From assembly GCA_963691705.1 (NCBI GenBank), contig OY829542.1:20446579-20510578 (forward strand): a DNA stretch of 64,000 bases. Direction: 5' to 3'. Position 1 is the stretch's first letter. Every line of letters begins with the position of its first letter. This DNA comes from Viola odorata. Taxonomy: Eukaryota > Streptophyta > Magnoliopsida > Malpighiales > Violaceae. Shown here piece by piece: positions 1 to 11,375 of the stretch. A program made the position numbers and the translations under genes. The notes under the pieces were generated by a model. It searched no databases. It saw only the letters and a program-made list of their open reading frames with translations, and was not told the origin of the DNA.

Positions 1-495
1 AACAAATATTTAGATAAACTTAAGAAAAAGATAAATAAGAAAACAATATGGAAAAAAAGCAATTATACATTAGAACTCATACAATATACAAATTCTTATA
101 ATTTAAATTTTATTTCATAATTTTTTCGCATTTTTATCGCTTTACTCGTTCGAACTGATATCGGTTCCGAGTAAAATTCTCGAAACCAATGGTCAAACAA
201 TTTCGATCTCTAGCTACTTATTTTTTATTATTTTTCTAACTCGCGCTATCTCGTTGCGTTTCGTTCAATTTTTTTATTTTAGCATTTTTCTGATCGAACT
301 TTTGTCACATTATAAGCGAATTTTTATCGAGCTATGTTGCGAACTTTTCGTCGCTCACTGTATGCTAATTATTTCAGCTTATTTTATTCTATGTTTTACC
401 ATTTTTGGTTCGAATTTTTGGGCGAAAATACTCGTACCACAGACTCGAGCTAAAAAAATATTAAAGGGAGAGTCAACTTCATAGTTTGTCTTCCC
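1..495. other. AT-rich flank, no gene seen
   Basis: No supported coding region. The stretch has T-rich runs and TCG-containing phrases that loosely recall the first 200 bases of the LTR at 53.75 kb, so it may be a decayed LTR piece, but the similarity is too weak to call. Confidence 0.3.
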
Positions 496-1458
496 TTTAC
501 ATGTTCAGAAGGGCATTTTGAATGGAATGTTCTTTCTTTTGGATTAAAAAATGCACCAGCAGTTTTCCAAAGATTCATGGACTCAATATTCTTAAAATAT
601 GAGTTCTGTTTAGTTTACATAGACGATATCTTAGTAGCAAGTAATTCTCTTAAAGAACATGAAGAACATTTGAAACAGATTTTTCAGGAAATAGAAAAAC
701 ATGGTATAGTAGTAAGTAAAAGAAAGATGGAATTATATAAAAGAAAGATATCCTTTTTAGGATTAGAAATAGGAGATGGAAAGATAGAATTACAGCCGCA
801 TATAGCTGAAAAAATATTAAATTCTCCAGATAAGTTAGAAGGATTAAAACAAATACAAGCCTTTTTAGGAATACTAAATTATGCCAGAAAATTTATTCCT
901 AACTTAAGTAAATTAGTAGGGCCATTATACAGTAAAACAACAAAAAATGGTCAAAGAAACTTTAACAAAGAAGACTTAGAATTAGTAAAGAAGATAAAAG
1001 AACAAGTCAGAAAAATTAAGCCATTAGAACTACCGTTAACAACAGATTATATCATTATAGAATGTGATGGTAGCAAAGAGGGATGGGGAGCAGTCATGAT
1101 CTGCAAACCCAACAAATATTCAGATAAAGATACAGAAAGAATTGTTGCTTACGCAAGTGGCAATTTCAGAACAGGACAAAATTGGTCTAGTTTAGATTTT
1201 GAAATACAAGCATTAATAAATGCATTAGATAAATTCAAGATATATCTACAGAATGAGTTTACAGTAAGAACAGATTGTGAAGCAATAGTAAAATTTCTAA
1301 AAAATGAGAACAGCAAAAAGATAAACAGAACCCGATGGGTTAACTTACAGAATTTAATACAGGGAAATGGATATAAAATTTTCTTTGAACATATAAAAGG
1401 AAAAAATAACAGCTTAGCAGATTTATTATCCAGAAACATTGAAAAGTTTTTTAAATGA
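496..1458 (+). pseudogene. endogenous pararetrovirus (Caulimoviridae) pol fragment, RT C-half plus RNase H
   Basis: This is the C-terminal half of a caulimovirid replicase polyprotein. Seen: the RT catalytic motif YIDD about 15 residues after the first Met at 577, the connection region with the ILNYARKFIPNLSK motif, then an RNase H domain with DGSKEGWG, RTDCEA and a final LADLLSR, ending at a TGA. It opens abruptly at 496 inside the RT palm; protease and the RT N-half are absent on this strand. The frame is open over the whole fragment, but it has no start of its own and is a genomic fossil. Bases 496-846 are repeated in reverse at 1488-1838. The genus is unresolved (badna-, tungro- or solendovirus-like). 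An LTR Gypsy origin is less likely because RNase H runs straight to a stop with no integrase. Confidence 0.82.
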
Positions 1459-1838
1459 TACAGGCAGAAATGAAGAAAAGGGTTTTATAATCCTTCTAAC
1501 TTATCTGGAAAATTTAATATTTTTTCAGCTATATGCGGCTGTAATTCTATCTTTCCATCTCCTATTTCTAATCCTAAAAAGGATATCTTTCTTTTATATA
1601 ATTCCATCTTTCTTTTACTTACTACTATACCATGTTTTTCTATTTCCTGAAAAATCTGTTTCAAATGTTCTTCATGTTCTTTAAGAGAATTACTTGCTAC
1701 TAAGATATCGTCTATGTAAACTAAACAGAACTCATATTTTAAGAATATTGAGTCCATGAATCTTTGGAAAACTGCTGGTGCATTTTTTAATCCAAAAGAA
1801 AGAACATTCCATTCAAAATGTCCTTCTGAACATGTAAA
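496..1838. repeat. inverted duplication, 351-bp arms in viral pol
   Basis: Bases 496-846 and 1488-1838 are reverse complements with only a few mismatches (for example a Ser/Phe codon difference near the inner end). The arms are equal in length and separated by 641 bp. Both contain the same RT segment with YIDD. Similarity ends sharply at both arm ends, as expected for a rejoined fragment rather than terminal repeats. Confidence 0.9.
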
Positions 1839-3264
1839 TGCAGTCCACTGTTTGAAACATTCTTCTAATTTTAACTGATTATATCCTGACTTTAGGTCAA
1901 ATTTACTAAAGATCTTTTTATTCTGTATTAATCCTATTAAACTGTCTTTATTAGGGATATTATATGCATCATCTATAGTGTTATCATTTAATCTTTTGTA
2001 ATTATAAACTATTCTTGCTTTTCCTCTTTTAATTTCACTATGATTTCTAACTATAAATGTTGCTGATCTATGTGGACTAATTGATCTTTTAATTAATCCC
2101 TGATTTATCATTTCAGGAATTTGTTTTCTAAATTCTTCTTTATCTAAAGGGCTATAATCTATATTTGTTGTTACTATTCTTATATCAGGATTTTTAATCT
2201 GCATTTTAACTTCATAGTTTACTTTACTCTTAGTAATATCTTCACCTATTAATCCTATTTTTTCTAATTTTTGTATAATGGGATAATTTTTACTCTTTTG
2301 GATATCTGGTCCTTTTTCTAATTCTAAAGCTAATTCTTTTCCTAGCATAGTATATGTTTCATTTTCTATATATTCTGTTCTTTTTATATCTGGTTTTAAA
2401 AATTCTAAGGTGGGTTGTCCACCACGCTGTTTTGCCAACTCTGCTGTTTGTATATATTTATTTGTTGGAAATGTATAGACATTTTTGCTAACTGTTATGC
2501 TATTTCTAGCTATAGTAATACTACCATTTAGACTACATATAAAATTTAACCCTAATAAAAAATCATTACTCTTTGTTTGTTCAGGTGCTATGTTAATCTG
2601 TGGAATATCATATTTAACACTATAGTTTTTTGCAAAATCTATAAACTGTATTCCTAAAGCTTCTACATGATGTGTTATAACCATTGTTCTTTGTTCTGCT
2701 GTTTTTGTGATAACCTTGTATTTTAATTATTTATGATATTTTATTGGTATTAAACTGTGTCCTACCATGCTTTTTGAACTCGCAGTATCTAAAATAGCAT
2801 TTAGTTCTACAAAGGTATTAGTATCTAACCATAGTCTACATTTTAGGGTTATTAGACTTGCTATACATTTACTAATTGTAAAGGCTGACTCTTCTTGAAT
2901 TTGTTCTGTGAGATAACTAGTTTCTACTTGTTTTTTTTTTCTCATTTTGGTCTTCCAGTTCTTTTATCCTATGTTTCAAGAGTTCTATTTCTACATCATG
3001 TCTTTTAATTTGTTCTCTAAGTGTTTCGTCTATTATATCTTTACGATTATTTTCTATGGCTTTTCCTGATATGTCTGTTTCTATTTGGAATAATTTTCTA
3101 ATACACATAAAACATATTTCTTTAAAACAATTGTTACATTGGTAAACACGTACATGTTCTGTTTCTAGGTTTTTTAACATTTTTATTTTTATTTTTCCAT
3201 GGTTTGTCTTTTCTATAGGATGTACTTTTTCTAAGGAATTTTTTCTTCTTATCATAATATCCAT
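1485..3264 (-). pseudogene. endogenous pararetrovirus fragment, Zn-finger/coiled-coil region, protease and RT, broken
   Basis: Reading leftward from 3264: a lysine-rich segment, a CxxC-x4-CxxC-like cluster (CNNCFKEICFMC), a charged coiled-coil-like tail, then a retropepsin-like motif LDTASSKS, a linker, and the RT domain through YIDD. It stops at 1485 where the duplicated arm ends. Breaks seen: a frame change at a run of ten T (2931-2940), an in-frame TAA at 2727-2729 inside the protease region, and loss of the RT C-half and RNase H. It lies head to head with the plus-strand fragment. The family placement rests on the protease-RT order and RT sequence; the Zn-finger part I cannot match to a named viral protein. 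No replication-competent copy is present in the window. Confidence 0.75.
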
Positions 3265-3371
3265 ATGCTTGTGGTGTGTTTTATGTGTATTAGAAAATTA
3301 TTCCAAATAGAAACAGACATATCAGGAAAAGCCATAGAAAATAATCGTAAAGATATAATAGACGAAACACT
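3020..3371. repeat. inverted duplication, 95-bp arms in viral fragment
   Basis: Bases 3020-3114 and 3277-3371 are near-identical reverse complements separated by 162 bp. The right arm repeats part of the Zn-finger/coiled-coil coding region on the other strand. This is the second foldback within the same viral insert. Confidence 0.88.
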
Positions 3372-3404
3372 GGCTTAATCTTTCATAGGGAACTAAAGCT
3401 ATAA

Positions 3405-3407
<3 letters not shown>

Positions 3408-3461
<54 letters not shown>
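3408..3461. repeat. AT dinucleotide microsatellite
   Basis: About 27 TA units directly after the viral foldback and before the Helitron fragment. Such tracts often border caulimovirid inserts, but the link here is only positional. Confidence 0.95.
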
Positions 3462-3465
<4 letters not shown>

Positions 3466-3595
3466 TATTTATTTATATGTGTAGATATAGTACATTAATT
3501 AATGTTCCAATATGATATCTTTCACATAATTACTTCTTATATTTTTACTACAGGAAATTTCCTGTGCATTTTGTCTAGCAATCTAAAGAAAAAAC

Positions 3596-5286
3596 ATGGA
3601 AAAAAAGAGAATCAACGAGAATACTGCAAATCCAAAAGAAGGAGAAAGGTATTTTCTAAGGTTATTATTGAATCATGTTAGAGGGCCAAAATGTTTTGAA
3701 GATTTATTGACAGTAAATGAAGTTATATACAAAACATTCAAACAATCAGCACAAAAGAGAGGACTTCTTGAATCTGACGAGAGTATATCAACGTGTCTAA
3801 GTGAAGCAGTTATGTTTAAAATGCCATTGGAGTTACGCAGACTATTCGCTACTATTTTGGTGTATTGTCAGGTAATTTTCAAATTAAGTCACTAAAAAAC
3901 TAAATTTAGTAGAATTTACTATCCTCACTTTTACATCTTTTAAATCCATTTTTTTCGTATAACCTATATTTTGTCAAATGCCTTTTTAATTTATAAATAT
4001 TAAGATTAAGATGCAGCAAGAGTTCTAAACCAACTATGTTGTTCCCCGAATATTTTTGTATATGTTTATATTAATTTAAGCCATTTTTTATTAACATTTA
4101 CATTTTTTTATTTAATTTATTATCAACCTGAAGATGTAAGGAAGTTATGGGATCTCTATTGTGATGCATTATCCGAAGACTATAAAAGAACCCATCGAAA
4201 TTCAAGTGTAGAGGAGGTATTAGCATTAACACTAAGAGTATTAATTTTTATTTAGAAAGTATGGGGAAAAGTGTTAAGGACTATGATTTACCTACATTAA
4301 AGGAGATAAGTTTGGAACATGATTCGACATTGCCAAAGGAGATTGCAGATGAATTGTCCATTAAAGTCACATTGGAAGATATAGAGACACAATCAAAGTT
4401 AAATCCAGAACAAGAAGAGACCTTTAAGGCAATTATAGAAAAAGTTGATTCAAATTTCAGTGGGGTATTTTTTGTCGATGGACCAGGAGGAACAGGAAAA
4501 ACATATTTATACAAAGCATTGATTGCTAATGTTCGATCACGTGGGATGATTGGACTTGCAACTGCGACATGTGGGGTTGCTGCTGCAATCATGTCAGGAG
4601 GTTGTACTGCTCATTCATGATTTGGTATCCCTATAGATGTTCATGAATCAAGTGAAAGCAACTATTCAAAACAAGAACCCAAGGCTCAATTAATAAAAAG
4701 GGCAAGACTTATTCTGTGGGATGAAGCTCCAATGGCAAAACGATGTGCAATAGAGATGGTTGATCGATTCTTAAGGGATATAATGAACAACAATGAACTA
4801 TTTGGTGGTAAAGTTGTGGTTTTTAGAGGTGATTTCAGGCAAGTACTACCTGTAGTACCACGAGGGACAAGATCAGAAACTGTGGGAGCAAGTTTGGTAA
4901 GATCATACTTATGGCACCATATGAGAAGACTAAAATTATCTAGAAATATGAGGGCTAGCTTAGATTTAGAATTCAGCAAACTTTTACTCAGAATAGGAAA
5001 TGGAGAAGAGCCAACAATAGATGATGACATGATATCTTTACCAGAAGAGATGATAATTAAGTATGACAACTGTGAATCTTCCATTAACTGTTTGATTGAC
5101 AATGTCTACCCCTCACTTCGAGAAAATGCAACATTACCTGAGTACGTAACAAATCGTGCTATACTGGCTACCAAGAATGAATATGTTGATGAGTTGAATA
5201 ATAGAATGATATCATTGTTCCCCGGAAATGGCACAATATTTAAGAGCTTTGATATCGCATCTGATGATGAAAACAATTGTTACTAA
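3596..5286 (+). pseudogene. Helitron PIF1-like helicase, broken
   Basis: The first block (3596-3871) is the conserved pre-helicase region with NPKEGERYFLRLLLNHVRGP. The second (4124-5286) contains the helicase: Walker A GPGGTGKTYLYK near 4486, motif II as LILWDEAPM near 4711, and motif III FRGDFRQVLPVVPRG near 4829. About 250 bp of AT-rich sequence interrupts the reading after residue 92; it starts GTAATT but I see no convincing acceptor. Further damage: a frame change near 4245-4256, an in-frame TGA at 4618-4620 where the family usually has an Arg codon after TAHS, and truncation after DDENNCY, before the last helicase motifs. In the family this helicase would unwind DNA for rolling-circle transposition; this copy is not functional. 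Confidence 0.88.
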
Positions 5287-6134
5287 GAAGAATTCCTAAA
5301 TACATTGATGCCAAATGGATTGCCACCACATATACTAGAACTCAAGAAGAATTGCCCTATAATGTTGCTGCGGAATCTAGATCCACCAATTTCAGGTACA
5401 TGCTGAGATTACAAGTTAATGATGGTGAGAATGAAACAACAATTGTTCTTTTTTATGAGACAGAAACACTAATAGGTTGTGACATCAAGAAGAAATACAA
5501 AGAATCAGTTGACGACAAGGTAATTTTTTTAGAATAGTGATAGTAAATTAATTTTATTACATTAAAAATACTAATATTATTCTCAACGTAACAGGAAAAA
5601 GAGAAGTCGCCACACTATAGAAAAATGATATCTTGCAAGGACAAGGAATTTGATTCCTTAGTCAAGGTCAACGAAAAAAATGAGAGCAAACGACAGAGAA
5701 ATATATTTATCACTGAAGAGGTTCATGCAACTAAAAAGAGGACAACAACTGAAGGACAAAATAATGGAGATGAGGAGTCATTGGCGGTAGTTTGGAAAAT
5801 GAGCCAGAAAAATAAATTTCAGTTGAATACTGCAACAGAAAAAAAAGATGAACAATACGACAAGGATGAAAGCAAGAATAACAAGATGAAAAAAAAAAGG
5901 AGGCTAATCAAGAAGATCAAAGAAGAAGATGATCAACAACAAGCTAAAAAATCAGCCAAGCCGAAAAAGAAAAGACACAAAAAACAAGATGAGAAAGTAA
6001 TTATTTTGCCCACACCGATACTCATTGACGAAGAAGTTGAAGGCAAAAAAGAGATAAGGAAGGGAACAAGACTCAAGAACAAGAAATTTGATGAATTATA
6101 TGAGTATGAGCCCATAATCAAAAAGATCAAGTAA
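5277..6134 (+). pseudogene. RPA large-subunit-like C-terminal domain with basic tail (Helitron cargo)
   Basis: The first exon (to 5519) resembles the C-terminal OB fold of replication protein A 1: an [10 protein letters not shown] segment, then [12 protein letters not shown] and TTIVLFYETETLIG. A phase-0 intron fits exactly: GT at 5520, ACAG ending at 5594, 75 nt. The second exon continues in frame from 5595 into a lysine-rich tail with runs such as KKKRRLIKKIK and PKKKRHKK, likely nuclear-localising, and ends with TAA at 6132. RPA-like genes are known passengers of plant Helitrons. The N-terminal DNA-binding OB folds are missing and the fragment abuts the helicase truncation at about 5284, so it is probably a deletion remnant. 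The open, spliceable frame leaves some chance it is expressed. Confidence 0.6.
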
Positions 6135-6164
6135 GAAAAATTGTAAAAATGCTTTATAATTAAT

Positions 6165-6416
6165 AATTATTATTAGTGTGCTTAACAATTTATATGGTTG
6201 GTTATAATACTTTAGAACAATATTTAAATACTATTAAGCTATATCTTCTATTAATACTTATTATTAGTATGTTTAGTAATTTATATGTTCGATTATATGA
6301 CCTTAGAACAATATTTAAATACTATTAAGCTATATCTTCTATTAATACTTATTATTAATATGCTTAATAATTTATATGTTCGATTATATAACTTTAGAAC
6401 AATATTTAAATAGTGG
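6165..6416. repeat. 91-bp tandem repeat, about 2.7 copies
   Basis: The phrase TTAGAACAATATTTAAATA recurs at 6212, 6303 and 6394, giving a constant 91-bp period. It is AT-rich and lies between the RPA-like gene and the Helitron 3' end. Copies differ at a handful of positions. Confidence 0.88.
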
Positions 6417-6495
6417 CTTTATATATTTCAAATGACCAAAATTAATTTATAAATATTTTATATATTAAATAATTTAATTTTATATAAAAAATTGC

Positions 6496-6526
6496 CGCAC
6501 GTGCGTTGCATGCCCTAACTACCTAG
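6496..6526 (+). other. Helitron 3' terminus: hairpin plus CTAG
   Basis: CGCACGTGCG at 6496-6505 is a perfect 10-base palindrome; 17 bases later the sequence reads CTAG (6523-6526) followed by T. A short GC hairpin just upstream of a terminal CTRR is the hallmark of Helitron 3' ends, and the position is right for the helicase orientation. Confidence 0.72.
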
Positions 6527-6693
6527 TTGAGATAAATGCATTAAATGCGGAATGCAATGCGAGATTTATTGAACGCAGGGTAATGTTTGAGAAATTTTAC
6601 CAGAATCAAAAGATTTATTAAGCCAAATTTTAATATTAAACGAGTACCGATGAAAAAAAAAAAACTCAACTCCAAAGAGATCCTAACATAACA
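6527..6693. other. spacer between Helitron end and gene stop
   Basis: 167 bp; likely the 3' UTR of the minus-strand DUF630/632 gene. No further feature seen. Confidence 0.5.
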
Positions 6694-9389
6694 CTATTTC
6701 AAGCTTATCTGCTTTGAACCTTCAATGTGCCCATGTAGCTCCTCATAAACTTGCATAGAGTTGATAGAGAAGCTCTCTATTGCCAAGAAAATCTGTTTCA
6801 GACCCAAATAAAGACTACCATTATTCGTCAACTCATTCCCAGCAGTGAAAAACCTCTTCTTCTTAGGACCCAACATCATTTTTTCCAAGCTTCTAACTTT
6901 CCTCTCCACATCCTTGTCTGCATTTAGCCTTTGTTGGAGGTAAACACAATGTCTTTCCAAGTGCACATTCACACTTACACAAAGCCCATTGATGGCATCG
7001 ATTGCTTCCAACTCCGAGACTTTGTCCACCGCGTTCGACCAATGCCTACAAAGCGCGAAGACCAGAGGCTCTCTCATCTTCGTGAGTGATAATCGCGGTG
7101 AAACAACATCATCCATCATTGCTTGAGGTCGGGATGGAAGATACCTCTGAAGCCAACCGTTCAAGGCCTTAACGTACCCTCTTTGCGCGCCGATCCAATC
7201 TGAAAAACTCAGCTTCCACGTTTGCAGGGCAATCTTGAGTTGCATTGCAGCTATAAGATGATCATCACTAAAATGGCGATTGGATGAAATGTTGTTATCT
7301 AAACTCTTGGCTTCCGCAATTGCTTGGGACTGGCATTTGTGGCATTCTACCATAGATTTCCACATCCCAAATAACCTACATAACCAACAATTCTAAAAGG
7401 TCATTTCTATCGGACAACAGTGAGAGATTAGGGGATCTTTTAAGACGTCGACCTTTTTGATAAATAGAAAAGAATCTTACTTTTTGATAAGATCAATCAT
7501 CTGTGGCCACAACTCTTCATCCCTCAATTTGTTTATTCTTTTTGACATCTTTTGAATAACATGAATTGCAACTTTTATTTTAGCAGAGAGTGTGATCATC
7601 AGATTTTGAGCCAGTTCAATTTTGTTGTTGTCCATGCGTTTCTCCTTCAAACTTCTCATCTGCCTATAGTTCTTGGCATAAACAATGCGCAATTTCTCCT
7701 CTGTCTACAAAAATAGCATAAACAAATTCATTGATCTATAAACAAAATGCAAATGAGTATCTTCATATTCAATAAACTCATATTAAACTAATCACTTGAA
7801 TTAACATCAAGAAACTAGAAATTCAAATTCAGTTTTTTTTTTTTTAAATCCGAACAATAAGTATCCTTAAGTTTACTGGGTGATGATTAATTATGTTCGT
7901 ATCGAGTTAGTCCACTAAAGAATAAAGTACTCATAACAGATAATTATACAATAAACAAAAATCGAACATTAAATTTTACTTAAGAAGTGAAAGTGTAAAA
8001 CTAGTCATAACAATCATCAATTAATAAATTCAAATTGTTCAAGAAAGTAGATATGATAAAAGGAAAAAGTATAAAGGAGCAATTTGAATGGTAACAAAGT
8101 GAAATGTGACTTTAATTCTCAAAATTTGCTAACCAATTGCTTTTATTGTAGTGGACTAGGATGCATTGTATAAAGAAAATGAGGAGAAAGGAGCATGAGA
8201 TTAAAAAAAAAAAAAAGTGAGTCTCATGTCAAAGCTTCTTGGAACAGAGTAAAGCTTACCTTGACCTCATCGTAAAGTTTCCTCTCCCACAGGCACAATT
8301 TCTTGAGAGTAGAAGATAAATTTACAGAATCCATACTCAATTCTTCATTCAACCCAACATGAACAGATGCTTTCTTCTCCGGCGAATCGAAAAATAATGG
8401 ATTGATTGTTCGCAACATCTTGGTAGAAGAAACTCCTGCACCAAGAAAACACAATCAAATTAGATTCTTGATAGAATACACAACAAGATTGAAAATTAAA
8501 GACCCAATTTTAATTTTAATTTTCAAGAAAAAGAAATCAAGTATTAGTAGTGAAAACCTTGATATACAGATTTTTTATGATAATATCGGAATCTTCCTGT
8601 GTCAAGAATCTTCAAAACTTCGTTCCCTGACTCTGCAGCCTTCTCAAACATAACCTCTACTTCTTTCATAACCTCTTCTGCCACAAAACATTGATTCCTT
8701 GCCTCAGCTGAATCTTTCTTTTCTTTTGTCTTCCCATTCTCAAAAATCCTATCTTTCTTCTCTGCATCATCACTCTTTGCAGCCACTTTCTTCCTCCCCT
8801 GTTTTTTCCCCCCTGTTTTCCCCCATTTTTCATTCCCCAATTGGGTTTTACCATCATCTTCTTTATTCCTAATAATAGGCATTTCATATCTGTCATATGA
8901 ATCAAAGAAATTCAAGAAATCCCACGGAGAACTACTTGGAGCGGGAGGCGGTGGGGTTTTCCAATCTGAGTTTTCACTGTTGTTCGCGTAAAAGGAAAAT
9001 GATTCAGAGGGAACAACAGTTAGTGCCTGTTGGTTGAAATGATTGGAATGGATAATGGGAATTAAATCAGAATCTTTCTCTTCTTTTCCTTCATTTTCTT
9101 CTTCAGAATCAGACCGGAAGTCAATGTGCGAATCTGAACTTGAATCAGCGGAGTTAGAAGATGAAGTTTCAGGATTGATGTTGGTGTTGGTGGTGATTTG
9201 ATTTTGATTTTGGTTTTGATGGAAGAAGCGGTGGAGGGCGTGGCCGAGGGACTTGAGGGAATGCATGTAAGAGAGATGGGCATCGGCGAGAGCATAGCTT
9301 TGTTGCAGAGCTTCTTCAAGAAACTTGCAGCGGTCGTGGCAGAGTGTAACCGCCGGAAGTTGGTCAATTCTTGAAGTGGAGCAACCCAT
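6694..9389 (-). CDS. DUF630/DUF632 protein (NRG2/APSR1-type), four exons
   Basis: Exons on the minus strand: 9389-8558, 8435-8260, 7704-7481, 7375-6694. All three introns (122, 555 and 105 nt) are GT...AG and frames join, giving 637 residues. The start MGCSTSRIDQLPAV is the DUF630 signature; Gly2 and Cys3 suit N-myristoylation and palmitoylation, hence membrane attachment. Then come an acidic/Ser-rich linker, the family motif PPPPAPSSSPWDFLNFF, and DUF632 from about residue 235 to 545 with helical, Lys/Glu-rich sequence and MWKSMVECH. Relatives include Arabidopsis NRG2 (nitrate signalling), APSR1 (phosphate response) and rice REL2 (leaf shape); which one this matches I cannot tell. No break is visible. 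A Helitron end lies 168 bp past its stop. Confidence 0.9.
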
Positions 9390-9760
9390 GACGGAGGAGG
9401 AGGAGGAGGAAGATGAAGAGGCAGAGGCAGAGGCAGAGCCGAAGAGGGTGTTTGTAATTATAACTTGTGACGCTATTAGGAATTGGAGATTTGAATTAGT
9501 AAAATGTAGCAGTAGAAGAAATAAAAGGCGGTGAGAGAGTGAAATTAGTGTACTTTCTCCTACATTTAAGATTTCTGCATAAATTAAGGAGAATAATTAA
9601 AAGGGTTGAGAGTGAAATTAGTGTACTGCTACTGGTAGCTGCTATTCTAGAGAGCTTTTTCATGGGCTTGTAGAGGAAAAAGAGGTGTGGCGGGATGCGC
9701 ATAACGTCTCTTTCGTATTTTTGCCGGTTTTTATTTTTATAGGTAGAAGTAAAATTCGAA
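9390..9760 (-). promoter_or_regulatory. 5' UTR and putative core promoter of DUF630/632 gene
   Basis: Bases 9395-9440 hold GAG/GAAGAG-type triplet runs (CT-rich on the transcribed strand), common in plant 5' UTRs. A TATA-like CTATAAAAATA reads on the minus strand at about 9732-9743, some 345 bp before the ATG. No experimental start is known. Confidence 0.35.
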
Positions 9761-11317
9761 CATGAATTCGAAATCCTTACTAGTATTTTACCACCAACCA
9801 ATGAGCTACGTGCAGATTTATTTAGCCAAAATAGAGACCTAGAAATTTTATTTCTCATACTTCATGGATCGAACACATATAACCTATTTTATAAATAATT
9901 GATTTGAAAAAAAAAATTATTTTAAAAAGTTGTCCAATTATATTTTTCAACACAACGGTTGGAAATTTGGAGTAATTATCCATCAATACCTATTTTTTTA
10001 TTGGTTTATATGAAGAGTACTAATGGAGTAATTAATTTTTTTTCATTTTTCAAGACAACAATTAACCTAAATTTCTTTAATATGTGTATCTTCTGTTAAT
10101 TTGACAATTATAAAATAACGGAAGAACTTACACTTATTGTCTGTGCTTTAATGTTTTTATTCTTAATATTACTCCTTCTATTATTTTATAAATATCAAAT
10201 TAACAGAAAATTCACGTACCAAAGAAACTGTAATAAAAAGTTGACGATTATCTTTAAAAATGACAAAAATTCTAATTACTCTTTATTTTAACCAAGGAAA
10301 AAATAAGGATCGATGAGTAATTATTTCAAATTTCTAACTATTATCTTGATAAATTTAATTAAACAACCTTTCAAAAACAAATTTTTTTTTTTAAAAAAAT
10401 TAATCATCCATGAAATAACAAAGGGAATAATATTTTGTTTTGTCTTGTGTAATCTTGATAATTTCTTTATTCTCCCAACAAATTTATAATTCCTATCCCT
10501 TTCCATCTTTGTTCTCTTGGATATTGATCCTCTCTTTTGCTTTAAAAAAGAGGATACTGATTTCCTTTTCTTGTCCCTACATCTACAATCCTGTTCGTGT
10601 GTTATGCTTGGTCTTAAGTCTCCGGTGTAAATATAAGAAAGCAAATATATATTCAAGTCAAATGTCAATTAATAGTAGTAAAATTTTAAGTTAAAGGCTT
10701 GCCAGTAAAAAGTTAGAACGATATCAAATATCAAACCGTTTGAGTTTTTGGGTCAATAGATTAACACGATTTTAATAATTGAGGTGTTATCTCCATTCTA
10801 AAAAATTAGATTTCTTTTTTTGGGGTTTCTTGTGTTCACAGCTAACCATTGTTTGTTGCTTCATGATCATAATTAATCACCATCATTACCCGTTATAGAA
10901 TAGCGATGAGGAAGTTTTTAGGTGGATAGGTTAGGAGGCGCACCAATTGCCAACAACATAATAATGGTGTAAAAAGATAAAGCTAATTATATCTATATCA
11001 TGGTGTATTTGACAAGTTAAAAAAGGATGATATTACTTTAAAGTTCAAACCAACGAATAATTCGGGTTATAATTATTTTCAAAAAAGAAAAGAAATCGGG
11101 TTATAATTTGATACTTCTAATGTTTGTTTACATATGAAGAAATTGAATGATCAAAGAAAATATTCAACTCTTTAGTTATAAGCCAGTGAGAAGCTATAAT
11201 TACCTCTGTAGGGAAAAAAACGTCTAGACTTATTTGTGGTTGTTGCCTCGTTGGCTCCATGGTGGGGATACATCACATTCAATTCTTTCCTAATTTAGAC
11301 TAGTTATTTTTTATTTA

Positions 11318-11375
<58 letters not shown>

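Larger units (their letters stand above)
3596..6526 (+). mobile_element. Helitron, 5'-truncated
   Basis: The segment carries Helitron-type helicase sequence, an RPA-like gene and a matching 3' end. No Rep (HUH) domain and no TC 5' end were found, so the left part is missing or replaced by the viral insert. The 3' end is the hairpin at 6496-6505 followed by CTAG at 6523-6526 and a T, fitting Helitron insertion between A and T. The right flank leads directly into the 3' end of the DUF630/632 gene. Confidence 0.75.

Noticed and set aside
254..484. 76-codon plus-strand frame at the left edge
   Set aside because: Hydrophobic, T-rich translation with no family motif; typical of AT-rich noncoding DNA.
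1439..1684. Plus-strand frame after the viral fragment
   Set aside because: It is the antisense of the minus-strand RT copy.
9496..9858. Minus-strand frame upstream of the DUF630/632 gene
   Set aside because: Lies in the promoter/5' UTR and has no conserved domain.
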